Shown: positions 8,189-17,636, numbered from the stretch's first letter. The stretch: DNA of 64,000 nucleotides from Streptomyces canus (GCF_041435015.1 NZ_CP107989.1:124001-188000); one strand, 5' to 3'. The notes: generated by a model from the letters alone, not told the origin. Numbers and translations are program-made.

Positions 8189-10720
8189 GTGTTCCGCACC
8201 GCCCTGCGCAACGTCCTTGCGCACAAAGCCCGCCTGCTGATGACCATGCTCGCCGTTCTGCTCGGCGTCGCCTTCGTCGTGGGCACCCTCGTCTTCACCG
8301 ACACCGTCGGCAACGCCTACAAGGAGCGCTACCTCACCACCCTGCGCAATGTCTCGGTCCAGGCCACACCGCCGTTCGACGAGAAGACCGGCGAGCCCGG
8401 AACCGTGGGCGAGGACACGCTACGGCGCCTGCAACGGCTGCCCGGTGTGGCGTCCGTGACCGGCTCCGTCGAAGGTTTCGCCGCTGTGGCCGCGAAGGAC
8501 GGCCGCCCCCTCGGCGAGGACAACGTGGCCATGGCGGGCAACTACTTCCCCCAGGCCGACGGCAAGGACGACCGCCATCCGCTGGCCACCGGACGCGCCC
8601 CCACCGGGCCCGACGAGGTACTGGTGGACACCAGCACCGCCGACCAGGGCGGCTACCAGGTGGGCGACACCGTCCGGCTGGCCGTCGACGGACCGGTGCT
8701 GCGCAAGAAACTCGTCGGCATCGTCCGCACCGACAACGCCTCCGGCTCCGGCGGCACCGCGGTGTTCTTCGACAACGCCACCGCGCAGAAACTATTGCTG
8801 AAGCGGGGTCAGTACGACGGTTTCTCCCTCAAGGCCGAGCGCGGCGCCTCCGAGCAGCGGCTCGCGGCCGAGGCGCGCGACCTGCTGCCCAAGGACTTCG
8901 ACATCAGCACGGGTGCGCAGTTGCGCGAGCAGCAGCGGGCCGCGGCCGCCGAGGGGGCGAAGGGGCTCGGCCAGGTGCTGCTCGTCTTCGCGGCCATCGC
9001 CCTGTTCGTCGGCGTCTTCGTCATCGGCAACACCTTCACCATGCTGGTCACCCAGCGTTCGCAGGAAGTGGCCCTGATGCGGGCCGTCGGCGCCGAACGC
9101 CGCCAGGTGACCCGTTCCGTCCTCATCGAGGCCGCCCTGCTGGGGCTGAGCGCAGGGGCCGCGGGGTTCCTCCTCGGTATCGGCGTGGCCATGGCTATGC
9201 GACAGCTGTTCGCGTCCACCGAATCCGGCGTCCCCGACGGGCCGTTGGTCGTCGCTCCGGGCACCGTGCTGGTCTCGTTCCTGGTGGGCGTGGTCGTCAC
9301 CATGCTCGCCGCCTATCTGCCGGCCCGCCGCGCCGCCGCCGTGCCTCCCGTGGCCGCCATGTCCGCGCTCCACACACCCCCGCCGGCCCGCAGCCTCCGC
9401 AGGCGCAACGCCATCGGTGTCGCCCTGATCGTGATCGGTGTGCTCGGCGTGGTGCTCACGGCGTCCAGCGGCGTACAGGGCCGCACCACCGTCCTCTTCC
9501 CGTCCGCCCTGCTGCTCATCGGCATCATCGTGGTGACCCCGGCGCTCTCCGGCCCGGCCATCGCCCTGGCCGAGCCCCTCCTGCGCCGTCTCGGTGTCCC
9601 GGGCACGCTCGCCGCGCGGGGCGCGCGACGCAATCCCCGGCGCACCGCCTCCACGGCCTCGGCCCTGATGATCGGGCTGTCCATGGTCACCGGCCTCACG
9701 GTGGTCGCGGTGTCCGCCACGACATCGCTGCACCAGCGGGCCGAGAACATCGTCACGGCCGACTTCGAGATCTCGTCGAGGAAAGGCGACTACCTGCCCG
9801 CGTCGGTCCATGACACGCTGGCGAAGTCCACGGCCGTGACCTCCTCGAGCCCGCAGCGCCGGAGCACCGTCCGGACCGGCCGCAACGAGGTGAACCTGAC
9901 CGGTGTGGACGCCCGGAGCATCGGCGACCTCCTCGACCCGAGCTTCGCATCGGGGTCGCTCGCGGCACTGGGCGCGGGCGGCGGCAAGAACCTGCTGATC
10001 GACACCACCACGGCCGACAACTACGGATGGACCATGGGCCGGCGGGTTCCGGTGGTCTACGGCGACGGCAGCCGGGACACCCTGCGGATCGGCGGCATCT
10101 ACCACGACGACGACTTCCTCCCGACCACCATGATGCCGCTCGCCACCCTCCAGCCCCATCTGAAGGAGATCGAGGACACCTCGGTCCTGGTGCACACCAA
10201 GGACGGCGACGGCGAGACGGTACGGCGGTCCCTGCAGCGCGCCCTCGACCAGAACCCCCTCATCCAGCTGCGGAACACCGACGACCTGGCCGATTCCGCC
10301 GGTGGCGGGGCCATCACCCTGCTCCTCAACATGCTGTACGCGCTGCTGGCCATGGCCGTGGTGATCGCCGTCCTGGGAGTCGTCAACACCCTCGCGATGT
10401 CCGTGTTCGAGCGCACCCGTGAGATCGGGATGCTGCGCGCGGTGGGACTCCAGCCCGAGCAGACCAAGCGGATGATCCACCTGGAGTCCGTCCTCATCTC
10501 GCTGTTCGGGGCCCTTCTGGGCATCGGCGCGGGCATCTTCCTCGGCTGGGCCGCGGGCAGGATGGCCTCCGACAGCATCCAGGGGTACGAGATGGTCATC
10601 CCCTGGGGCCGCATCGCCGTGGCCCTCGCGGGCGCCGCACTCGTCGGCGTGGTGGCGGGACTCTGGCCCGCCCGCCGGGCGGCCCGGCTGAACGTCCTCA
10701 CCGCCCTCAAGGCGGACTGA
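8189..10720 (+). CDS. FtsX-like ABC transporter permease
   Basis: An 843-residue membrane protein with the duplicated FtsX/MacB permease layout. One N-terminal membrane helix (residues 15-35) is followed by an extracytoplasmic domain to about 250. Three helices come next, with the family motif MLVTQRSQEVALMRAVGAERRQ (ends quoted). A short linker carries two more helices, a second extracytoplasmic domain follows, and a final three-helix block contains SVFERTREIGMLRAVGL and ends LNVLTALKAD. The GTG start has GGAAGG upstream. It works with the adjacent ATPase. Large two-block permeases of this kind in actinobacteria are usually controlled by a neighbouring two-component system, as here. Confidence 0.93.
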   Translation: MFRTALRNVLAHKARLLMTMLAVLLGVAFVVGTLVFTDTVGNAYKERYLTTLRNVSVQATPPFDEKTGEPGTVGEDTLRRLQRLPGVASVTGSVEGFAAVAAKDGRPLGEDNVAMAGNYFPQADGKDDRHPLATGRAPTGPDEVLVDTSTADQGGYQVGDTVRLAVDGPVLRKKLVGIVRTDNASGSGGTAVFFDNATAQKLLLKRGQYDGFSLKAERGASEQRLAAEARDLLPKDFDISTGAQLREQQRAAAAEGAKGLGQVLLVFAAIALFVGVFVIGNTFTMLVTQRSQEVALMRAVGAERRQVTRSVLIEAALLGLSAGAAGFLLGIGVAMAMRQLFASTESGVPDGPLVVAPGTVLVSFLVGVVVTMLAAYLPARRAAAVPPVAAMSALHTPPPARSLRRRNAIGVALIVIGVLGVVLTASSGVQGRTTVLFPSALLLIGIIVVTPALSGPAIALAEPLLRRLGVPGTLAARGARRNPRRTASTASALMIGLSMVTGLTVVAVSATTSLHQRAENIVTADFEISSRKGDYLPASVHDTLAKSTAVTSSSPQRRSTVRTGRNEVNLTGVDARSIGDLLDPSFASGSLAALGAGGGKNLLIDTTTADNYGWTMGRRVPVVYGDGSRDTLRIGGIYHDDDFLPTTMMPLATLQPHLKEIEDTSVLVHTKDGDGETVRRSLQRALDQNPLIQLRNTDDLADSAGGGAITLLLNMLYALLAMAVVIAVLGVVNTLAMSVFERTREIGMLRAVGLQPEQTKRMIHLESVLISLFGALLGIGAGIFLGWAAGRMASDSIQGYEMVIPWGRIAVALAGAALVGVVAGLWPARRAARLNVLTALKAD

Positions 10721-10824
10721 GGCGCGCGGGACGGCTTGGTACCCGGGCGGCGGTCGGACTGGTTCCACGGCCGCCACGCGTGCCACCCAGCGCATTCCCC
10801 CGAATGCTCCGGGGCTGCCCGCCC

Positions 10825-11011
10825 GAGCGCTCAGGGGCAAAACCTTGGTGACCTGGCCACAACGGCAGCTGGCGAACCGGCGGACCAGCGATAGCCGCGG
10901 TTTGATCGTCCCGTCCCACTTCAGGAAGCGGGCCCGCTGCTGTTTGGCCCACCTCTCGGACATGGACTCGAACACGGCGGGTTCGGGGTACAGGTAGGAG
11001 ATCGCGTGCAC
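10825..11011 (-). other. coding-like fragment of unknown origin
   Basis: The minus-strand frame from 11011 reads MHAISYLYPEPAVFESMSER, then WAKQQRARFLKWDGTIKPRL, before losing protein-like character near 10825, where it runs on as antisense of the permease gene. The first 60 residues have a plausible composition and look like a piece of a real gene, but no family was recognised. It lies next to the integrase-like remnant and may belong to the same lost mobile element. Confidence 0.3.
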
Positions 11012-11053
11012 GGTGCCAGAGGATTGCAGAGCAGACCTCTCGCACCAGCGGAT

Positions 11054-11530
11054 TCACTCGTACTTCGACCCTGCGGAGTGCTGCATCACGTACGACTCCG
11101 CCCCGTTCTCCTGGGGACGTTTTCCGGTGAAGTAGAGACAGATGATGGCCGCAGCGGTGCCGAGGTGCCGCATCAGAGCGGCGGACTCGTTGAAGTCCAC
11201 GTGGTCGCGCCAGGGCCTCCCCTCGATCCGTCCGGTGACCGGCACCTGCAGCGGACACCGCCCCGGCCGCTGGACCACTAGCGAGGTGAGTCCGTGCCGT
11301 TTGGTGAACCGGTCGACCTGCGTGAGGCTGGCGCCGGTAGTGGCGGCGACAAGGATGCGGGCCACGGCCGGCGCGCCTTGGTGCCCAGCAGCGGGCAGGG
11401 GCGCACCAGTGTCGCCGGCCGCGCGTGACCAGCCGCCCGGCCAGAGGCGATCTTCGCTCTGCTGATGGCCTTTCAAGTACTGATCCCTGCCGAGGCCGAT
11501 GTTGCGCCGAATGACGTACGGCAGTGGGCG
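11054..11530 (-). pseudogene. probable site-specific integrase remnant
   Basis: The minus-strand frame contains HVDFNESAALMRHLGTAAAI followed by ICLYFTGKRPQE, which resembles the catalytic-domain entry of large actinobacterial tyrosine recombinases (typically a run of hydrophobic residues then TGMRPGE, where the arginine is catalytic). The upstream part, including TQVDRFTKRHGLTSLVVQRPG, would be the core-binding region. After RPQE the similarity ends and the frame stops at 11054, so most of the catalytic domain is missing. There is no believable start of its own. The identification rests on motif memory only. Confidence 0.4.
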
Positions 11531-11576
11531 GGTGCCGCGCACGGACCGTGCCGGATCCCGGCAGATGCGGGCGTCG

Positions 11577-12347
11577 TCAAGGGCGCGGCCAGGTCTCGGG
11601 AAGACCGTGTCCGCCGTCGGCGACCAGCACCGATCCGGTGACGAACGATGCCGACTCGTGCGCCAGGAACAGGACACATGCCGCGATCTCGTCCGGAGTT
11701 CCGCTGCGTCCGAAGGGACCCGCAGCGGCCGCGGCCGCCTCGAACTCCAGCTGGGAGCCGGTCGTCACATAACCGGGGGCCACGACGTTGACGGTGACGC
11801 CGTTGCCGACGGTCTCGAGAGCAAGAGCGCGGGACAGCCCCACCAAGCCCGCCTTCGCGGCCGTGTAGGTGGCCTGGCCCGGCATCGCGTTGACGGTGCC
11901 GGTCGTGGAGCCGATCGACACGATGCGTCCGTACCCCGCCGCTGTCATGGTCGGCGTCACGGCGCGGCACATGAGGAAAGAGGTCGTCAGGTTGCGGGCC
12001 AGGGCCGCGTTCCAGCCGGTCAGGGAGAGGCGGGCGACGTCGTCGGCGGCGTCCCAGCCCGACGTCACGGATGTCATGCCGGCGTTGTTGACGAGTACGT
12101 CGATGCGGTCCCAGCGCTCCAGGGCGGCCTGCACCAGGGCGTTCGCGGCGCCGTCGACGGTGAGGTCGGCGACCACGCCGACGGCGGCGGGGCCGAGTTC
12201 CGCCGCTCGCTGGTGCACCCGCTCGGACATCGCGCCCAGGACGACACGGGCGCCCTCCTCGACGAGGGCGCGGGCGACCGCGGCACCGATGCCGTCGGGG
12301 GCGCCGGCTCCCGTGACGATGGCTACTCGGTCCTGAAAACGCGTCAT
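11577..12347 (-). CDS. SDR-family oxidoreductase
   Basis: A 256-residue classical short-chain dehydrogenase. The Rossmann start reads VAIVTGAGAPDGIGAAVARAL, the structural motif LVNNAG lies near residue 90, the catalytic serine is in VSIGSTTG and the YxxxK pair in ATYTAAKAG. The C-terminus VNVVAPGYVTTGSQ ... SVLVADGGHG is typical. It is the last gene of a co-oriented group (amidohydrolase, permease, hypothetical, SDR) and could oxidise or reduce a product of that pathway. A decayed copy of its 3' third lies at 18420-18690 on the other strand. Confidence 0.92.
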   Translation of the reverse strand: MTRFQDRVAIVTGAGAPDGIGAAVARALVEEGARVVLGAMSERVHQRAAELGPAAVGVVADLTVDGAANALVQAALERWDRIDVLVNNAGMTSVTSGWDAADDVARLSLTGWNAALARNLTTSFLMCRAVTPTMTAAGYGRIVSIGSTTGTVNAMPGQATYTAAKAGLVGLSRALALETVGNGVTVNVVAPGYVTTGSQLEFEAAAAAAGPFGRSGTPDEIAACVLFLAHESASFVTGSVLVADGGHGLPETWPRP

Positions 12348-12432
12348 CCATTACCACCAAGGGTCGAGCGGGCTGGGGAGTCGGTGCGATGGGCGCGGCT
12401 GTGGTCGCGCCCACGCGGGGCGAGCGGGACGG

Positions 12433-13424
12433 TCATCGTGTCGCGTCGGCTCGCCGCTGGGCATGGGGGAAGGTCAGGACGGGGTCATAGCCGCCGTGGC
12501 CCCAGGGGTGGGGGGTGACCACACCGGCGACGGCGCCGAAGACCGTGGCGACACGGGCCGTGTCCCGGGCAGCGGTGAGGGCGTAGGCCAGGAGGTTGAG
12601 GTCGGCGAGGGCCGCCGCGTGCCTCAGTTGTCCCGCCGGGGTCCACGCTTGCAGAGCCCGGTCCAGGACGCGGGATGCCTCCGGTCCGTCCCGCAGGCGG
12701 TCCGCCATCAGTCCATGGACTCCTTCGCGCGACAGGGCTGCGTGGTAGCGGTCGATCAGCGCCATGAAGGGAAGGCCGGCTGCCGGGGCCGTGGCGGGAA
12801 TCGCGGCCTGTGCCCGGTCGCCGAACTCCATGGACTGGGCGCGGGAGCCGCATTCGCGGGGCGACAGGTAGCCGTACATCTGCACGTGGGGTTCGCGGTG
12901 CGACAGGTAGCCGTACATCTGCACGTGGGGTTCGCGGTGCCACGGGTCTCGGGCGGCGATTTCCCGCCACACGGGAAAGGCCTCGGTGCGAGGCCTGCGC
13001 CGCTGCCGCAGGAGGCCGAGCCGCACCACCCACGGGTTGGGGTCGTGCGGGCGCAGACGCGCCGCCGTGACGCCAGCTCCGACGGTCTCGTCGAACTCGG
13101 CGTCTGCGGTGGGTGTGCGGGTGCCGCGTGCCATGGCTTCCCAGGCGAACAGGGTGTGTGCGTCGGGGTGCCGGGAGTCGTGCTGCGCCCAGGAGCGCTG
13201 GGTGCTCGGGCGCGTGGACGCGGTCAGGACGGCGAGTCGGTGTGCCCGGCGGTCCCAGTCGTCACCGGCGTCGTCGAGCAGGCGCTGCACGAGGGGGGGG
13301 CGACCAGGACACGGGTGTGTCCTGTGCCCCGCCCGGTGAGCCGACGGCACACCGGGCCCAGTTCTGTGTCGTCGACTTCGGCCGCCAGGCGGGGAGCCGG
13401 CTTCCTGTGGCGCCCGAGGATCAT
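12433..13424 (-). pseudogene. hypothetical protein gene with a frameshift in a C8 tract
   Basis: The gene starts at ATG 13424 (MILGRHRKPAPRLAAEVDD) and reads to HTRVLVAPP; coding then continues in another frame as LVQRLLDDAGDDWDRRAHRL and runs to the stop at 12433. The switch falls exactly in a run of eight C (minus strand; G on plus, about 13292-13299), where one base too few would be enough. The joined product would have about 330 residues, with helical repeats resembling tetratricopeptide-like scaffolds; no family was recognised. A perfect 39-base tandem duplication lies within it. The break may be a real mutation, a phase-variable tract or an assembly error. Confidence 0.7.
12862..12939 (-). 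repeat. perfect 39-bp tandem duplication inside a coding region
   Basis: Bases 12862-12900 and 12901-12939 are identical. The unit is a multiple of three and duplicates 13 residues (HREPHVQMYGYLS) in frame. Perfect identity points to a very recent event. Confidence 0.95.
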
Positions 13425-13554
13425 CAGGATGCACCGTCTCGTGGTCGGATGTGGGGCAGCGGGCGCGGTGCCCGGTACGGCGGAGGCGACGCGGGACGGA
13501 ATGGTCCGCCGGGGCGGGAAGCCGCCTCCGTGTGGCGGGATCCGGCGGCGTCGG

Positions 13555-15039
13555 TCAGTCGATGTCGGTGGTGGCAAGCTTGGCGTAGACGTCGGGCCTG
13601 GTGCGGCGGATGCGGAGGGCGCCGAACACGCCGGTCAGGAACAGGGCCGGGGTGAGCGCGGCAAGCGTCCAGTTGACGACCGGACCAGCGCCGGTGAACA
13701 GATCGAGGCGCTTGCACACCAGCCCCGTGGTCAGGGTGAGGAGGATGCCTGCGGATGCTGGTGCGACCAGGGTGCGCAGGCGTCCCTCGCCCCGCGTGGC
13801 GGGGTTGCGGCGGAAGAAGGCCACCACGGCGAAGGCCGCCACGGCCTGCAGGACCAGGATCCCGACCACGCCGGGGGTGTTCACCCAGAGGAAAAACTGG
13901 TTGTAGGGGTGGACGCCGATCGCGGCGAAGACGGCGACGACCACGACGGCCAGGAGGCTCTGGGCGATGCCGGCGATCCATGGCGAGCCGTGGCGCGCGT
14001 GGACCTTGCCCAGGGCGGCGGGAGCGACCCGTTCGGCGGACAGCGCGTAGGCGTAGCGGGTGATGGCGTTGTGGAAGGAGAGCAGCGCGGCCAGCAGGCT
14101 GGTGATGATCAGGATGCGCTGGAGGTCGGTGGCCCAGGTGCCGACGTAGCGGGTCATGGCGGTGAAGAACAGCTCGGCGGGGTTCTGTGCGGCTGCCCCG
14201 GCCACCTGGTCGCTACCGAAGGCCTGGATGATGACCCAGACGATGAAGGTATAGAAGAGGCCGAGGAAGCCCACGGCCAGGTAGGTCGCACGGGGCACGG
14301 TGCGGTCGGGGTCGCGGGCCTCTTCACGGTAGATGGCGGTGGCCTCGAAGCCGATGAAGGCCGCGACGGCGAGGCCCAACGGACCGCTCATCTTCGAGGT
14401 GAAGACGTTGGAGGGAGCGAAGGAGTCCAGGGTCAGCCCGTGCGCCCCGCCCTTGATCAGGATCGCGCCGGCGAGCAGCACCAGGATCGCGGTCTCGGCC
14501 ACAAGGAGGGCGGCCAGGACCTTGGCCCCGAAGTTGATCGAGCGGAAGCCGAGGAACCACACGACGGCTATCCCCGCGAAGGCGTACACCGGCCAGGGCA
14601 GGTCGATGCCGAGGAGGTCGTTCATGGTGGAGGCGGAGAAGAAGCCGAAGGCCCCGAACACACCGATCTGCAGGGCGTTGTAGGAGAACAGCGCCACCAG
14701 CGCCGCGCCGAGCCCGGCCGGGCGGCCGAGACCACGGGCGACGTAGGAGTAGAACGCTCCGGCATTGCGGATGTACGGCGTCATCGCGGTGAAGCCGACC
14801 GCGAACAGACACAGCACCACCCCGACGCCCACGTAGGCGGCCGGGGCACCGATGCCGCCGAAGAGGATCGCGAGGGGTGCGACACCGGCCATCACGGTGA
14901 GCGGGGCGGCCGCGGCGGCGACGAAGAAGACGATGTCGGCGACGCCGAGGGTGCCGCGCTGGAGGTGAGGGCTTGTCTCGGGCCCCGCGGGCTGCGGGGA
15001 TCGGGGTTGGGCTGCGGTGGGGACGTGAGCGTCGGTCAT
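13555..15039 (-). CDS. APC-family amino acid/polyamine permease
   Basis: A 494-residue integral membrane protein with about 12 to 14 hydrophobic helices. Near the N-terminus it has LGVADIVFFVAAAAAPLTVM, and after it GGIGAPAAYVGVG, both typical of the amino acid-polyamine-organocation superfamily. The helix-8 region carries GFEATAIYREEARDP, the family's conserved FxGFE-like element. The ATG start has GGAG upstream. It lies 83 bases downstream of the amidohydrolase gene in the same direction and presumably imports the amide or amine that enzyme hydrolyses. Confidence 0.92.
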   Translation of the reverse strand: MTDAHVPTAAQPRSPQPAGPETSPHLQRGTLGVADIVFFVAAAAAPLTVMAGVAPLAILFGGIGAPAAYVGVGVVLCLFAVGFTAMTPYIRNAGAFYSYVARGLGRPAGLGAALVALFSYNALQIGVFGAFGFFSASTMNDLLGIDLPWPVYAFAGIAVVWFLGFRSINFGAKVLAALLVAETAILVLLAGAILIKGGAHGLTLDSFAPSNVFTSKMSGPLGLAVAAFIGFEATAIYREEARDPDRTVPRATYLAVGFLGLFYTFIVWVIIQAFGSDQVAGAAAQNPAELFFTAMTRYVGTWATDLQRILIITSLLAALLSFHNAITRYAYALSAERVAPAALGKVHARHGSPWIAGIAQSLLAVVVVAVFAAIGVHPYNQFFLWVNTPGVVGILVLQAVAAFAVVAFFRRNPATRGEGRLRTLVAPASAGILLTLTTGLVCKRLDLFTGAGPVVNWTLAALTPALFLTGVFGALRIRRTRPDVYAKLATTDID

Positions 15040-15122
15040 GGAAGGTCTCCGCGTGATACGTGTGATCGAGGGAGGGAACGGGTGTCCCGGACACGCGGGC
15101 CGGTCGGGGCGACGACGGACGG

Positions 15123-16787
15123 CTATCGTCTCCCGGCGGGAACGTGTGCGGAGGTGTCGGCATGGTGGGTGGGCCGACCGGCGAGCCAGGTGCCCAGGAC
15201 GGGCAGGCCCGCGAGCGCGGCGGGTGCGGTCTCGACCGGGTCGGCGGCGAGATGCACCAGATCGGCGCGCATGCCGGGGCGCAGGACGCCCCATTCCTTC
15301 TCCTCGAACGCCTGATGGGCGCATCCCGCGGAGTAGGCGGTCAGAGCGGTCTCGATGTCGATCCGCTCCTCAGGGAGCCAGCCGCCGTCCGGGGTCCCGT
15401 CGGGCGTCTGGCGGGTCACGGCGGTGGCGATGCCCCGCAGTGGTTCATGGGCGGTGACCGGCCAGTCACTGCCGAAGGAGACCTGAGCGCCGGAGGCGAG
15501 CAGGGCGGCGATCTGGTACTGCCGGCCGCCGCGCTCGGGGCCGATCCTCGGCAGCGTGAGCTCGGTCATCAGGGGATCCGACTGGGCCCACAGCGGCTGG
15601 AGGCTGGCGATCACCCCGAGTTCGGCGAAGCGCGGCAGGTCGGCGGGGTGGATCAGCTGGGCGTGGGCGATGACGGGGCGGCGGTCGCGGGTGCCGTTGA
15701 TCCGGGCCGCGGCCTCGATGACGTCGAGGGCGGTGCGGACCCCGCCGTCGCCGATGGCGTGGATGTGCGGCCGGAACCCGAGCGCGTCCACCGCGGTGAC
15801 GGCCTCGGCAAGTTCTTCAGGTGCCCAGTTGGCGATACCGTGCGAGTGCGCGCAGTCCGTGTAGGGCTCCAGGAGAGCGGCGGTGCCCGACTCGATGACG
15901 CCGTCCGCGAAGAATTTGACGGTACGGGCGGTGAGCAGTCCGGGCGCCGCGCTCTCCACCAGGTCCCGGTCGGCCGCGAAACGGGCGATCCGCTCGCGCC
16001 AGCCGTCGGGTTCCAGGATGAAGGCGAGATCCGCGCGGACGGGCAGACCCGGCTCGGTGGTCGCGGCGTCGATCCAGACGTCGGCATGGTGCGGCTCGAC
16101 CCAGGCGTCCTGCACCCAGGTCACGCCGGCGGCGGCGAACAGGGCAGCGGCCTCCCGCAGCGCGGCCACCTGCGCCTCGTGGGACGCCGGGGGGATCAGG
16201 GCGAGTACGGGGCTCAGGGCGCCGAACTCGCGAAGCGTGCCCAGGGGTTCTGTCGTTCCGTCCCGGCGCAGGATCTCTCCGCCGACCGGATCGGGGGTGT
16301 TTGCCGTGTACCCGGCGCGGCGCAGCGCCTCGCTGTTCACCCAGGCCGTGTGGTGGTCCATGGTGCGCAGCACGACCGGGCGGTCGGGGACGGCGGCGTC
16401 CAGCCACCGGGCGTCGAACCGGCCGTCGGGTGCCAGCCACGGGTCGAAGCCGTCGCCGCTGACCCACTCGGCGTCGGGGTGCGCTTCGGCCCAGTGCCGT
16501 ACGGCCTCGACGATGGCCTCGGCGCTTGCGCAGTCCCGGACCGGGACCCCGTGCAGCCCCAGGCCGCCCATCACCGGATGCACATGGCTGTCACCGAAGG
16601 CGGGGAGCAGTGCGCCGCCGACCAGATCGACGACGGTGGTGCGAGGACCCCGGGCGGCCAGCGCAGCCGCCCCCAGGGCGCTGATCCGGCCGTCGACCAC
16701 GGCGAGGGCCTCGTGGACGGAAGCGCCCAAGGCGCCCGTACGGATGGTCCCGCCAGTGAAGACGATGTCGGCATGCATGGGTGTCAC
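15123..16787 (-). CDS. amidohydrolase family protein (YtcJ-like)
   Basis: A 554-residue metal-dependent hydrolase of the amidohydrolase superfamily, YtcJ-like group. Metal ligands are visible in GDSHVHP near residue 67, in RPHIHAIGDGGV in the middle and in SFGSDWPV near the C-terminus. MTPMHADIVFTGGTIRTG opens the small beta-sandwich domain. The GTG at 16787 was chosen because AAGGG lies six bases upstream; an ATG three codons in is the alternative. Members hydrolyse N-acyl or amide substrates; the exact substrate here is unknown. It heads a group with the permease and lies divergent from the TetR gene, which probably controls it. Confidence 0.88.
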   Translation of the reverse strand: MTPMHADIVFTGGTIRTGALGASVHEALAVVDGRISALGAAALAARGPRTTVVDLVGGALLPAFGDSHVHPVMGGLGLHGVPVRDCASAEAIVEAVRHWAEAHPDAEWVSGDGFDPWLAPDGRFDARWLDAAVPDRPVVLRTMDHHTAWVNSEALRRAGYTANTPDPVGGEILRRDGTTEPLGTLREFGALSPVLALIPPASHEAQVAALREAAALFAAAGVTWVQDAWVEPHHADVWIDAATTEPGLPVRADLAFILEPDGWRERIARFAADRDLVESAAPGLLTARTVKFFADGVIESGTAALLEPYTDCAHSHGIANWAPEELAEAVTAVDALGFRPHIHAIGDGGVRTALDVIEAAARINGTRDRRPVIAHAQLIHPADLPRFAELGVIASLQPLWAQSDPLMTELTLPRIGPERGGRQYQIAALLASGAQVSFGSDWPVTAHEPLRGIATAVTRQTPDGTPDGGWLPEERIDIETALTAYSAGCAHQAFEEKEWGVLRPGMRADLVHLAADPVETAPAALAGLPVLGTWLAGRPTHHADTSAHVPAGRR

Positions 16788-16816
16788 GGTGCCCTTCTCT
16801 CACCCGACCGCTTAAT

Positions 16817-16889
16817 TGAAAGGCGTTCGGTTTCGGGTAATGTAGGCGCCGCCCGCGGCAACGGAAAGAGTTTTACCGAAAGAAATTCA
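16817..16889. promoter_or_regulatory. candidate TetR operator pair in the divergent promoter region
   Basis: The AT-rich intergenic stretch holds TGAAAGGCGTTCGGT at 16817-16831 and ACCGAAAGAAATTCA at 16875-16889, inverted copies matching at 11 of 15 positions. A smaller dyad, GTAAC-N6-GTTAC, follows at 16890-16905. They sit between the divergent amidohydrolase and TetR genes, where an autoregulated repressor would bind. Confidence 0.35.
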
Positions 16890-16963
16890 GTAACGTTTGA
16901 GTTACGGCGAGCGCTGTGCACTCCGGCAGGCGCGGACCCGCGACACAACAGCGAGGAGCGACC

Positions 16964-17575
16964 GTGGGACGGCCACGCACCCCCCTGCTCGACCGTCGGC
17001 GCATCGGTGCCGCAGCACTGCGACTGGCGGACGAGAAGGGCACCCTGACCATCCCCGCCCTCGCCAGGGCTCTCGGCGTGGCCCCCTCCGCGCTCTACCA
17101 CCACGTGTCCGGGCGGGACGAGATCATCTCCCTCATGCGCGAGGAACTCGTGCTCACGACCGGTGGCGACAAGGACTGGTCACAACCCTGGGAGAACGGT
17201 CTGGAGGACTGGGCACGCACCTACCTCTCCGCCTTCGCCGCCCACCCGGGAGCGGTCCCCCTCCTCGCCACCGCACCACTCGCCGAACCCTTCATGCACA
17301 CGATGTACGAGAAGGTCGCCGAACTCCTCATTGCAGGCGGCTTCCCCGCGCACCAGGTCATGCCAGTGATCACCGCTCTGGAGAGCTTCGTCCTCGGCTC
17401 CGCCCTCGACCTCGTGGCGCCCCCCGTGATGCTTTCCGACGTCGCCCGCGACGCCACTCCGCACCTCAGCACCGCCCTCGACCACACACCCACTGACCAC
17501 AGTCGGGCCGCACACGCCTTCGACATCGGCCTGCGCGCCCTGCTCACCGGCTTTCGTGACCTGCTCAACCACTGA
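16964..17575 (+). CDS. TetR-family transcriptional regulator
   Basis: A 203-residue regulator. The N-terminal helix-turn-helix reads LTIPALARALGVAPSALYHHVSGRDEI, with the recognition helix in APSALYHHV; the remainder is a helical ligand domain resembling the tetracycline-repressor C-terminal type. The GTG at 16964 was chosen because of the GAGGAG site just upstream. It is divergent from the amidohydrolase-permease group and 61 bases upstream of the metallo-hydrolase gene, so it probably represses both sides until a substrate binds. Confidence 0.9.
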   Translation: MGRPRTPLLDRRRIGAAALRLADEKGTLTIPALARALGVAPSALYHHVSGRDEIISLMREELVLTTGGDKDWSQPWENGLEDWARTYLSAFAAHPGAVPLLATAPLAEPFMHTMYEKVAELLIAGGFPAHQVMPVITALESFVLGSALDLVAPPVMLSDVARDATPHLSTALDHTPTDHSRAAHAFDIGLRALLTGFRDLLNH

Positions 17576-17636
17576 GGGGAGTCCGAAAGGCCGGTCGAGC
17601 GGTGCCCCACGACGACCAGATCCCCAGGAGCCGATC

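Noticed and set aside
8792..11011. Open frame of 739 codons on the minus strand
   Set aside because: All but its first 60 codons are antisense of the FtsX-like permease, with a Gly/His/Asp-rich shadow composition.
12463..15315. Open frame of 950 codons on the plus strand
   Set aside because: It is the antisense of the permease and the hypothetical gene. Composition (Gly, Asp, Glu and Arg runs) and the lack of domains show a GC-rich shadow frame.
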